From the NCBI GenBank assembly GCA_020199995.1, contig JAIVJM010000047.1, forward strand, positions 1 through 35,325: DNA of 35,325 nucleotides, given 5' to 3'. The first letter of the stretch is position 1. Every line of letters begins with the position of its first letter. Of the stretch, positions 1 to 6,939 are shown piece after piece. The stretch is from Acidobacteriota bacterium. Its GTDB lineage: Bacteria; Acidobacteriota; Blastocatellia; Pyrinomonadales; Pyrinomonadaceae. The notes under the pieces are model-generated. The model searched no databases. It was not told where the DNA came from and saw nothing but the letters and a program-made list of their open reading frames with translations. A program made the position numbers and the translations under genes.

Positions 1-1
1 T

Positions 2-1096
2 GTCGAGGTCGGTCACACGACTTTGATCTCGGGAAGCGGCCGGCTGGCTATTGGGAAAGGGCCGGTGCGAACGGGCGTCACTGCAATCTTGCCGCGCGGG
101 AAAAAATCATTCGACCCGGTCTTCGCCGCGTGGTTTCCCCTTAACGGCAACGGGGAGATGACCGGCACGACGTGGATTCGGGAATCCGGCTTTCTTGAGG
201 GGCCGATCCTCATCACCAATACTCACAGCGTCGGCGTCGTGCGGGACGCGACCATCGACTGGGAAATTAAGAATGGCCGCAAGTTTCTTTTTACGTACCC
301 GATAGTGGCGGAAACTTATGATGGCGTGCTCAACGACATCAACGGGTTTCACGTCAAGCCGCAGCATGTCTTCGCCGCTCTCGATGGCGCGAGTGGCGGG
401 CGTGTCGCCGAGGGGAATGTTGGCGGCGGAACGGGGATGCTCTGCAACGGGTTCAAGGGCGGCATCGGCACTTCGTCGCGTGTGATGGCAGGCGAGTTCG
501 GCGGCTATACGGTGGGAGTGCTGGTTCAATGTAACTACGGAAGCCGACGCGGTCTGCGAATTGCCGGCGTCCCGGTAGGTCAGGAGTTTCCGACGCCCAT
601 GATCTGCGTGACAGGTTCAGAAGTTCCCTCCCAAGAGTTCCTGCGTGACATGCCTCGCTGCGAACAGTCCGGCGCGTTCGTGGAGCGCCCGCACCCTGAG
701 CTAGGCTCAATCATCATTGTGGTGGCAACGGACGCACCCTTACTGCCGCATCAACTTGATCGGTTGGTCAAGCGCGCCGCGCTGGGTCTTGGACGTGAAG
801 GGAGCATCGCCAGCAATTTTTCCGGCGACATCTTTGTCGCGTTCTCTACAGCCAACGCCGGTGCGGCAGCAGAAAAGGGCACCGTTTCGCTTACCATGTT
901 ACCGAACGAACGACTCGACCCCCTTTTCGCTGCTACCGTTCAGGCAACTGAAGAGGCTGTGACAAACGCCATGCTGGCTGCGGAAACGATGACCGGAGCC
1001 GACGACGTGCGAGCATACGCAATCCCTCATGACCGTCTCCGCGAAATTATGCGTAAGTACAACCGTCCAGGATCGCCCGTGGGGACGCGGCAATGA
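2..1096 (+). CDS. P1 family (DmpA-like, S58) aminopeptidase, 5'-truncated by window edge
   Basis: This is the C-terminal part of a self-processing N-terminal-nucleophile peptidase of the DmpA/P1 family, which removes N-terminal residues from peptides. The frame is open from base 2 and the first residues read VEVGHTTLISG, the motif that normally lies some tens of residues into the protein, so the true start is upstream of the window. Further family motifs are ITNTHSVG, EGNVGGGTGM and FKGGIGTSSR. Autocleavage in this family occurs before a Ser in a Gly-Ser pair; the candidate is LGSIIIVVATDAP, with Ser encoded at 707-709. The C-terminal half then gives the small subunit. It shows no signs of damage. 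It is followed by a non-coding stretch with a large inverted repeat, so it probably ends its transcription unit. The family call is confident; the physiological substrate cannot be read from the sequence. Confidence 0.9.
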   Translation, partial: VEVGHTTLISGSGRLAIGKGPVRTGVTAILPRGKKSFDPVFAAWFPLNGNGEMTGTTWIRESGFLEGPILITNTHSVGVVRDATIDWEIKNGRKFLFTYPIVAETYDGVLNDINGFHVKPQHVFAALDGASGGRVAEGNVGGGTGMLCNGFKGGIGTSSRVMAGEFGGYTVGVLVQCNYGSRRGLRIAGVPVGQEFPTPMICVTGSEVPSQEFLRDMPRCEQSGAFVERPHPELGSIIIVVATDAPLLPHQLDRLVKRAALGLGREGSIASNFSGDIFVAFSTANAGAAAEKGTVSLTMLPNERLDPLFAATVQATEEAVTNAMLAAETMTGADDVRAYAIPHDRLREIMRKYNRPGSPVGTRQ

Positions 1097-1154
1097 AATC
1101 ACCACTTTAAGCACGGCATAACAACTCGCCCAACCCGACTTGACAGAATCCTTC

Positions 1155-1263
1155 ACCGTTGACACCCCGCCCCCTCTCAAATATCTTCCCCCTAAACGGC
1201 AGTACCCGTCACACAATTAATCCGAAGTGCGAGATATTTGAGAGGGGGCGGGGTGTCAACGGT
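1155..1263. repeat. 32-bp perfect inverted repeat with 45-nt spacer
   Basis: The arms at 1155-1186 and 1232-1263 are perfect reverse complements over 32 bp and enclose 45 nt of unrelated sequence. The left arm holds a promoter-like pair: TTGACA at 1159-1164, 17 nt, then TATCTT at 1182-1187. By symmetry the right arm holds TTGACA followed by TATCTC on the minus strand, so two promoter-like signals face each other. No T-tract follows the right arm, which argues against an ordinary terminator. No target-site duplication is visible outside the arms. It could be a small non-autonomous mobile element, a processed RNA hairpin or a regulatory palindrome. The rest of the 1097-1378 gap shows no gene. 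Confidence 0.8.
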
Positions 1264-1378
1264 TTGTTATACAGGGCGAATGAAACTTGCCTCAAAGGCG
1301 GATTTGTCATTAAGCTACGCGCACGACGGTGAAGGGAAGACTACCGAAGAAAAGCAGTAAGAAGAGAGGCGACAGTAA

Positions 1379-2098
1379 GTGAAAAAACTACAGACCGGCT
1401 TCACGTTCGACCCGCACGCCGGCGCCACCTACAGCTTCGAGCACATGCGGCTCGCGGAAGCCGAGGAGAGGGCGCGCGCGACGGAGGCCCCGCACATCGT
1501 CGAGGCGATCAACTGGACGACGTCGGAGGGGGGCGCGGTGCATTACAACCGCTACTTCGCGCACGACTTCGACGAGGCCATCGGGCTCGCCGTCCGCCTC
1601 CGCATCGGCTTCGAGGAGGGCGTCGAGGAGGTGGTCGCCATACGCCCGGCCACCGCGGCCGAGGCTTCCGCCGGAAGCAAAGCCTCCGCGCACTTCCTCG
1701 AGCTGATGCCGCTCGCCGTCTCCAGCATCGATCGCCCGGAAGGCGTAGCGGAGGAAGGCGCCTTAGAGGCACGAGCAGCCGGCCGTGGGGGAGCCGAGGT
1801 GGAAAAGAAGGCGCGCCGTTCACGGGGCGGTGCCCGCGGCACCGCCGCGAGGGCCATCGACAGGGGGGCGGATACCGCCGGGGATCTCGGAGACAGGGCG
1901 GCCGACTTGGCGAACTCTGCCGTCGAAGTGACCGCCGGCGCGGTCAAGCGCGTCAGCTCGGCCGCGGGCGAAGTGCTCAAGCGTGTGGGCGAACCGATCA
2001 AGCGCGCGACGAAGGCGGCGCCGGGAAGAGGGCGAGCCGGACGTGACAAGCAGGGGAGACTCAGGCGGAAGGCGAGTAAAAAAGGCGGGAAGAAATGA
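1379..2098 (+). CDS. hypothetical protein with Ala/Arg/Lys-rich C-terminal tail
   Basis: 239 residues from a GTG start preceded by a purine-rich GAAGAGAGG at 1361-1369. I do not recognise a family. Residues 1 to about 115 look like a folded, mildly acidic domain (for example FEHMRLAEAEERARA and HYNRYFAHDFDEAIGLAVRL). Residues from about 140 to the end are low in complexity and strongly basic. They include an amphipathic Ala-rich stretch reminiscent of LEA-type or histone-H1-like tails (ADLANSAVEVTAGAVKRV) and end in KKGGKK. The tail could bind nucleic acid or polyanions; that is inference from composition only. The stop codon overlaps an ATG in the next reading frame (ATGA at 2095-2098), although a better start for the neighbour lies at 2122. 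The two genes are probably co-transcribed. Confidence 0.6.
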   Translation: MKKLQTGFTFDPHAGATYSFEHMRLAEAEERARATEAPHIVEAINWTTSEGGAVHYNRYFAHDFDEAIGLAVRLRIGFEEGVEEVVAIRPATAAEASAGSKASAHFLELMPLAVSSIDRPEGVAEEGALEARAAGRGGAEVEKKARRSRGGARGTAARAIDRGADTAGDLGDRAADLANSAVEVTAGAVKRVSSAAGEVLKRVGEPIKRATKAAPGRGRAGRDKQGRLRRKASKKGGKK

Positions 2099-2121
2099 GC
2101 GGGAGAGTGAGAGGGGGCGTA

Positions 2122-2436
2122 ATGTTCTACCATTCGACGAGAGTGCTGTCGTCAGGCCTTTTGCTCCTCGCCCTCTGTCTGGCGTCAGTCTCGGCCGCGC
2201 GCGGCCAGGTGATCCGGAGTCGGCGCGGGCAGGGGCCGAGGGTGGGCCGCGTCGTCCTCCCCACGCCCCCCTTTAACCCGAACGCGGGAATCTTGAGCGG
2301 CCCGCGCGCAGGAGGGAAGCCTTCTTCCAATGCCGGGGCGCGACGCCCGGTCGGCCGCCGGGCCCGTGCGAAGACTCGCAAGCCCCAACCCGGGACGCCG
2401 AGCAGGCGGCGGGCGCGGCGCGGACGGCGGAGGTAG
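2122..2436 (+). CDS. small secreted Arg-rich hypothetical protein
   Basis: 104 residues from the ATG at 2122, chosen because GAGAGGGGG at 2109-2117 gives it a ribosome binding site and because it starts a clean signal peptide. The sequence MFYHSTRVLSSGLLLLALCL is followed by ASVSAARGQ, a plausible signal peptidase I site after Ala. An in-frame ATG at 2095 overlapping the previous stop would add nine residues. The mature part is rich in Pro, Gly and Arg and ends in RRRARRGRRR. No family is recognised. With the preceding basic-tailed gene it forms a two-gene unit of unknown role. Short length and biased composition mean it could be a non-functional frame, but the signal peptide favours a real gene. 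Confidence 0.5.
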   Translation: MFYHSTRVLSSGLLLLALCLASVSAARGQVIRSRRGQGPRVGRVVLPTPPFNPNAGILSGPRAGGKPSSNAGARRPVGRRARAKTRKPQPGTPSRRRARRGRRR

Positions 2437-2776
2437 AAAAGCGGGAGAGGCGCCAGCCTTGAGGGCCGGCATCGGGCGTCTTCCGGGGCGTCGATTTATA
2501 CGGCTAATAAGCGTTAGGCACTCCGCTATTTCCAAGTAAAATATGTTCTGAACGGCAGTGTTGACGGGTCCTTTAGTGGAAGGCATAGCTCCTGCTATCC
2601 GCCTAGAATTTAACGTCCCTGCAGGTGTCTTCCGCCCATGTGAAGCTCTTTCAGCATAAGTGGCTGGAAACACCGGCACCTTTTGCCGAGCAACTTGCCG
2701 ATGCATACTCCAGCGCTCCGGGCAGTAGCTGATTAGAGGACGGTTATCATCTGATATTCGAAAGGATGGAGAAGTC
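2437..2776. other. 340-nt gap with no recognisable gene
   Basis: I see no credible coding sequence, tRNA or palindrome here. The stretch is less GC-rich than its surroundings. One short frame around 2610-2732 reads protein-like (for example AHVKLFQHKWLETPAPF) but has no usable start codon, so it may be decayed coding sequence. A TAAAAT box lies at 2537-2542 without a convincing -35. Confidence 0.4.
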
Positions 2777-2977
2777 ATGAGCCTGCCTCGTTTCGTGCTC
2801 GTCGCGACGGCGCTCTTTCTGCACTTATGTTTGCCGGTGCATGCCGCCCTCAATACTCTGGGGGGGACCGGCGGCCAAGCACGCAAACCTAACTTCTCCA
2901 CGCCGGAGCAGCTCCAGGAAGATATTAACGCGTCCCCCTGCAAGGGGAACTCGGAGCGTCTGAAGGCCTTCGGGTAA
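2777..2977 (+). CDS. short secreted ORF, possibly the 5' remnant of an M28-type peptidase gene
   Basis: 66 codons from ATG 2777, preceded by AAAGGATGGAGAAG. Residues 1-24 form a good signal peptide (LVATALFLHLCLPVHA, cleavage after Ala). The rest, ending STPEQLQEDINASPCKGNSE then RLKAFG, resembles from memory the N-terminal region of secreted acidobacterial M28-family peptidases, which continue for several hundred residues. Here the frame stops at once and tRNA genes follow, so the catalytic part is absent. It may be a remnant left by deletion or a genuine small secreted protein. The M28 link is a recollection of pattern, not a search result. Confidence 0.4.
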   Translation: MSLPRFVLVATALFLHLCLPVHAALNTLGGTGGQARKPNFSTPEQLQEDINASPCKGNSERLKAFG

Positions 2978-3012
2978 TTTGTGAGGTGCTTGTAAATCGT
3001 TGATAGGGAAGA

Positions 3013-3084
<72 letters not shown>

Positions 3085-3092
3085 GTAAAAAG

Positions 3093-3162
3093 GTTGAAGT
3101 CGGAACGCTGAGCGCGGAACTAAAAGCGTTTTCAGTTCGTCGTTCTGCGTTCCGACTTCAGC
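3093..3162. repeat. intergenic word-palindrome between tRNA-Cys and tRNA-Gly
   Basis: The arms 3095-3108 and 3147-3160 are perfect 14-bp reverse complements (TGAAGTCGGAACGC and its complement), and the pairing extends by a wobble and a further pair. Inside, GAACTAAAA (3117-3125) pairs with TTTTCAGTTC (3129-3138) with one bulge. The whole tRNA spacer is therefore one long hairpin. It belongs to the window-wide set of palindromes whose arms use a locus-specific word. Confidence 0.75.
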
Positions 3163-3169
3163 ACTTCAA

Positions 3170-3241
3170 AGCGGGAGACGAGATTTGAACTCGCGACTTC
3201 GACCTTGGCAAGGTCGCACTCTACCACTGAGTTACTCCCGC
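3170..3241 (-). tRNA. tRNA-Gly (GCC)
   Basis: The minus-strand cloverleaf begins GCGGGAGTAACTCAGTGGTA. The anticodon GCC sits in the stem-loop GACCTT-GCC-AAGGTC, the T-arm carries GTTCAAAT, and the acceptor closes GCGGGAG with CTCCCGC. The discriminator at 3170 is U and CCA is not encoded. A strong promoter-like sequence lies directly upstream at 3254-3281. Confidence 0.95.
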
Positions 3242-3253
3242 GGGCGTGGAGAA

Positions 3254-3281
3254 ATTTTACAGATTCGGTCGTGCTTGTCAA
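3254..3281 (-). promoter_or_regulatory. sigma70-type promoter for tRNA-Gly/tRNA-Cys
   Basis: Reading the minus strand, TTGACA (3281-3276) is followed after 16 nt by TAAAAT (3259-3254). The predicted start of transcription is only a few bases before the tRNA-Gly 5' end at 3241. The -35 is a perfect consensus and the -10 matches five of six bases. Confidence 0.7.
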
Positions 3282-3439
3282 GCGGACGCTCAAACGAGCG
3301 GGAAGTGAAGGCTCGAAGAGTGGTGTGTGGAGGCCGGATTGTATGGACGTGGGCATTTCGGGGCGCGCCGGAGGCTCCGCGTCGGAGGCTCTCCGGGGTG
3401 TGGTAGAGGGGCCGCGTTCAGTTCCGCTCGGGCTGTCTT

Positions 3440-3486
3440 CCGTCGAACGACTCTCTGAACTAGTACCTACCCACTAGCTTCGACGG
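3440..3486. other. nested stem-loop in the 3282-3608 gap
   Basis: CCGTCGAA (3440-3447) pairs with TTCGACGG (3479-3486), and inside it CTAGT (3460-3464) pairs with ACTAG (3473-3477). No T-tract follows. It stands about 120 nt upstream of the S9 peptidase start and could be a leader or boundary structure. The rest of this 327-nt gap shows no gene; the open frames crossing it also cross the tRNA and are not credible. Confidence 0.35.
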
Positions 3487-3608
3487 AGAATCACGTGTGA
3501 ATTGACACGAGGGCGTTGATGGAGGACACTCTCGACGCCGTCGTTTCCGCCGGTAACACTTTTTCATCAACGACATAACGCCTGTTCTGTGGAGGAACTC
3601 TGTCTGCC

Positions 3609-6015
3609 ATGAATTCTAAACGCAGGGATCATCTCTCGAAGCTCCGAAATTACAGCTGCATCGTCGTCGTCTCTCTCTTCGTCCTGCTCTCGGCGGGCGG
3701 CGCGTTGACAGCGCAGACTTACCAGAAGCCCCCGCAGGCGGTGCTCGACGTGCTGGGCGCGCCCGTCCCGCCCGGGGCTTCGCATCAACCCGAGCACGTC
3801 GGGGCCGCACCTCGCGGGGACTTACATCGCGCTCACGCTGAAGAGAATTTCCGACGGCGCGGAGACGAAGATCGCTCTGCCGCAGGGCGCGAAGGCCGGC
3901 GCGCCCGCGTGGAGCGCAGACGGGAAACGCTTCGCCTTCACGAACACGACCGCAGGCGGCATCGAACTCTGGGCGGGTGAGGCCGCGTCGGGGCGCGTGC
4001 GAAAACTGGAAGGCGTCGCGGTCAACGCGGTCTACGGCGCGCCCGTCCAGTGGATGCCGGACAACCGCACGCTCCTCGTGCGGACGGTTCCCACAAAGCG
4101 GGGCGCGCCGCCCGTCGAGCCGATTGTCCCGAAGTCGCCGAACATTCAGGAGAGCACGGGCAAGACGGGCCCGGTTCGCACCTTTCAAGACCTCCTCGGC
4201 AATGCTTTTGATGAAGACTTGTTCGACTTCTACGCGACGACCCAGCTCGCTTTCGTCTCAGCCGAGGGAGGAAAGGCGACCCCGCTCGGAGAGCCCTCGA
4301 TCTTCCAGACCATCGAGCCCTCGCCTGACGGCACACACATCCTCGTCGCGCGCATCCGACGCCCGTACTCTTACCTGCACCCGCTGAACGCTTTTCCCCG
4401 AGAGGTCGAGGTGTGGGACAGGAGCGCGAAGGCAGTCCACAAGGTCGCGAGCCTGCCGCTCGCCGATGAGGTGCCGATTGAGGGCGTGCCGAAGGGGCCG
4501 CGCGCTTACGAGTGGCACCCGACGGAGAACGCCGCGCTGGTCTGGGTCGAGGCGCTCGACGACGGCGACCCGAAGAAGAAGGTTCCGCACCGCGACCGGA
4601 TGCTGTTGCTGAAGGCTCCATTCACGGGCCCGCCCGTCGAGCTGTTCAAGACTGAGCACCGCTTCGCGGGCTCGCAGTGGGGCGAGCGCGGCGAGTTCCT
4701 CTTGGTCCGCGACTACGAACGCGACCGTCGCTGGGTGCGGACGCAGATGATCGAGCCGGGCAAGCCAGCCTCGGCCCCGCGCGTCGTGTGGAGCCATAGC
4801 GCCAACGAGCGTTACAACAACCCCGGCACGCCACTGACGCGCGTGCTACTGACGGGTCAGCGAGTCGTCCAACGACAGGGCGACTGGATATATTTGACGG
4901 GCGCGGGCGCGACGCCCGAAGGCGACCGCCCGTTCCTCGACCGCCTCAACCTCCAGACGCTCAAGAGCGAAAGGCTCTTCCGCAGCGACGCGCAGAGCTA
5001 CGAGACGGTCGTCGCTTTGATTAAGGACGACGCCACACAATTCATCACGCGCCGCGAGAGGCCCATCGAGCCCTCGAACTTCTACGTCCGCACGCTCGGC
5101 GCGTCTGGTGGCGGGACAAACGGCGGGGCGGCGGCGGATTCGGGTCTGAGGGCTCTCACGCAGATTCCCGACGCGACGCCGCAACTGCGCGACATCCGGA
5201 AGCAGCTCGTGACGTATAAGCGCGCCGACGGCGTTGATCTTTCGTTCACGCTCTACCTTCCGCCCGGCTACAAAGAGGGGACGCGCCTGCCGACGGTCGT
5301 CTGGGCTTACCCGCTCGAATTCAACGACCCGACGACCGCGGGACAGGTCACGGGCTCGACGCAGCGTTACACCTCGATCACGGGCTCTTCGCATCTCTTC
5401 TTCCTGCTCGCGGGCTATGCCGTCCTCGACAATGCCACGATGCCCATCGTCGGCGACCCCGAGACGATGAACAACACCTACGTCGAGCAGATCACGTCGA
5501 GCGCGAAGGCGGCGATTGACAAGGCCGCGGAGATGGGCGTCACAGACCCCGAGCGCGTCGGCGTCGGCGGTCATTCCTACGGGGCCTTTATGACGGCCAA
5601 CCTGCTCGCGCACACAGACCTCTTCCGCGCCGGCATCGCGCGCAGCGGCGCGTACAACCGCACGCTCACGCCCTTCGGCTTCCAGAGCGAGCGGCGGACG
5701 ATCTGGGAAGCGCCCGAAATCTACATCAAGGTCTCGCCCTTCATGAACGCGCACAAAATCAACGAGCCGCTCCTCCTTATCCACGGCGAGGCCGACAACA
5801 ACTCGGGCACTTTCCCCGTCCAGTCCGAACGCATGTATCAGGCCATGCGCGGCACTGGCGGGACAGTCCGTTACGTCACGCTCCCGCTCGAAGCCCACGG
5901 CTACGCCGCGCGCGAGTCTACCGAGCACACGCTCTTCGAGATGATCTCGTGGTTCGACAAGCACGTGAAGAGCGCCCCGCCGCGCGCGAAGAAACTAGAG
6001 AAGGCGGAACGATAG
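3609..6015 (+). pseudogene. S9 family glutamyl-endopeptidase-like peptidase, frame-broken near the 5' end
   Basis: The ATG at 3609, with GGAGGA at 3591-3596, opens a signal-peptide-bearing N-terminus (VVVSLFVLLSAGGALTAQ) followed by YQKPPQAVLDVLGAPVPP. At about 3771-3777 the reading jumps to another frame, continuing as GLRINPSTSGPHLAGTYIAL and then uninterrupted to 6015. From memory, relatives have about 30 extra residues between these parts, so a short segment is missing and the frame is lost. The long frame (first ATG-type start at 3997) keeps a beta-propeller region and a C-terminal alpha/beta-hydrolase domain. Its triad is Ser in GGHSYGAF (Ser codon 5575-5577), Asp in GEADNN (5794-5796) and His in EAHGYA (5896-5898). 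SGAYNRTLTPFGFQ matches the S9D group typified by chloroplast glutamyl endopeptidase. Without its signal peptide the remaining 672-codon frame would not be exported. It is either a pseudogene or a sequence/assembly error. Confidence 0.85.
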
Positions 6016-6016
6016 G

Positions 6017-6190
6017 ACAGTACCGCGAGCGGTAGCGAACGGGTGGGCCGATTGCGGATTGGCGATTGCGGAATGCGGATTAAAATACCTCCTCTCAATC
6101 CGCAATCCTCAATCCGCAATCCTCAATCCGCAATCCTCAATCCGCAATCCTCAATGCTGGTGACCCGCTCGCTACCGCTCGCGGTACTGT
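6017..6190. repeat. nested 174-bp palindrome with 14-mer tandem repeats between convergent genes
   Basis: The outer arms 6017-6044 and 6163-6190 match as reverse complements at 27 of 28 positions. The inner right side is four tandem copies of TCAATCCGCAATCC (6095-6150) plus a partial copy. The inner left side (about 6049-6082) carries the complementary word ATTGCGGATT in degenerate copies. It fills the space between the S9 peptidase stop (6013-6015) and yraN. The right arm encodes the last residues and stop codon of yraN. It could serve as a bidirectional transcription terminator. Confidence 0.85.
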
Positions 6191-6699
6191 TCCCAGCTTC
6201 GTTTGCGGAATTTATCTTCAGTCCAGAAGTTGCGGAGGAGTTCGAGGCGCGGTGGGTGCGCGTGGCCTGTGTCGTCCGCCGGGGGGAGGATGACGGCGAC
6301 GACATCAAAGCGGTGCGGCGCGTCCCTTAAGCCGAGCAGTCGTCGGTAGGCGCGTGCGGCGCGCGTGATCTGTCGCTGCTTGCGGAGGTCTACGTTGGCT
6401 TCGGGGGCGGCGAACCAGTCGGAGGCGCGCGTCTTGACTTCGACGAAGCAGAGCGTCGAGCCCTCGTAGGCGACCAGATCAATCTCGGCCTGCACGACCG
6501 CGCCGCGACGCCCGCGCCCGACGCTGAGCTTGAAGTTCGAGGCGACCAGACGGTAGCCGTGCCCGCGCAGGAAGTCCGCCGCCAACTCCTCGCCGCGCCG
6601 CCCGAGCGCGAGATGCGGCGCGGGTGCGGGCGCATCCGCGTCTGCCGCCGCGTCGAGCGCGAGGCCCCTCAACCGTCGTGTCACCTTCCGCCAGTCCAT
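6172..6699 (-). CDS. yraN: YraN/UPF0102 family nuclease-like protein
   Basis: The 175-residue form from ATG 6699 carries the UPF0102 signature: LGRRGEELAADFLRGHGYRL followed by VASNFK, then AEIDLVAYEGSTLCFVEVKTR, which resembles the D-(E/Q)-x-K core of Holliday-junction-resolvase-like nucleases, then RKQRQITRAARAYRR. The usual GEIDL is AEIDL here. I chose 6699 because the upstream extension to a GTG at 6756 (NRRTRPRNFHFHKR) does not look like the family; CTGAGAGAG precedes 6699, whereas AGAGGAGG directly abuts the GTG, too close for efficient initiation. The gene converges on the S9 peptidase. Its final residues WEQYRER and stop are encoded in the arm of a repeat, so the original 3' end appears to have been replaced. 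The cellular role of YraN is not firmly established. Confidence 0.85.
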   Translation of the reverse strand: MDWRKVTRRLRGLALDAAADADAPAPAPHLALGRRGEELAADFLRGHGYRLVASNFKLSVGRGRRGAVVQAEIDLVAYEGSTLCFVEVKTRASDWFAAPEANVDLRKQRQITRAARAYRRLLGLRDAPHRFDVVAVILPPADDTGHAHPPRLELLRNFWTEDKFRKRSWEQYRER

Positions 6700-6939
6700 C
6701 TCTCTCAGCCGTTTATGGAAGTGAAAATTACGAGGCCGTGTGCGCCGGTTCCACACCCTCCTCTGAATGCGCCTCTTGTCCGGAGAGCAGATTATCCCTT
6801 CTGAAAGCGCGGCTCAAGCTTTGCGAAGCCCCCTTGCGACGCCCCGCACCGCACGATACACTTGGGCGCGTTTTGCCGGGAGTCGAAAATCTTTTCTCTT
6901 AATTTTGAAGCGGGGCGCGGGCATGCGGGGCTATTTTTT

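Noticed and set aside
3205-3477. 90-codon plus-strand frame over the tRNA-Gly region
   Set aside because: It crosses a tRNA gene and its promoter and has no ribosome binding site or family features.
6095-6155. Tandem 14-mers resembling a miniature CRISPR array
   Set aside because: Units are directly adjacent with no spacers and form one side of a palindrome; no cas genes are present.
6862-6939. 26-residue upstream extension of Der
   Set aside because: Not family-like and without a ribosome binding site; ATG 6940 gives a normal Der.
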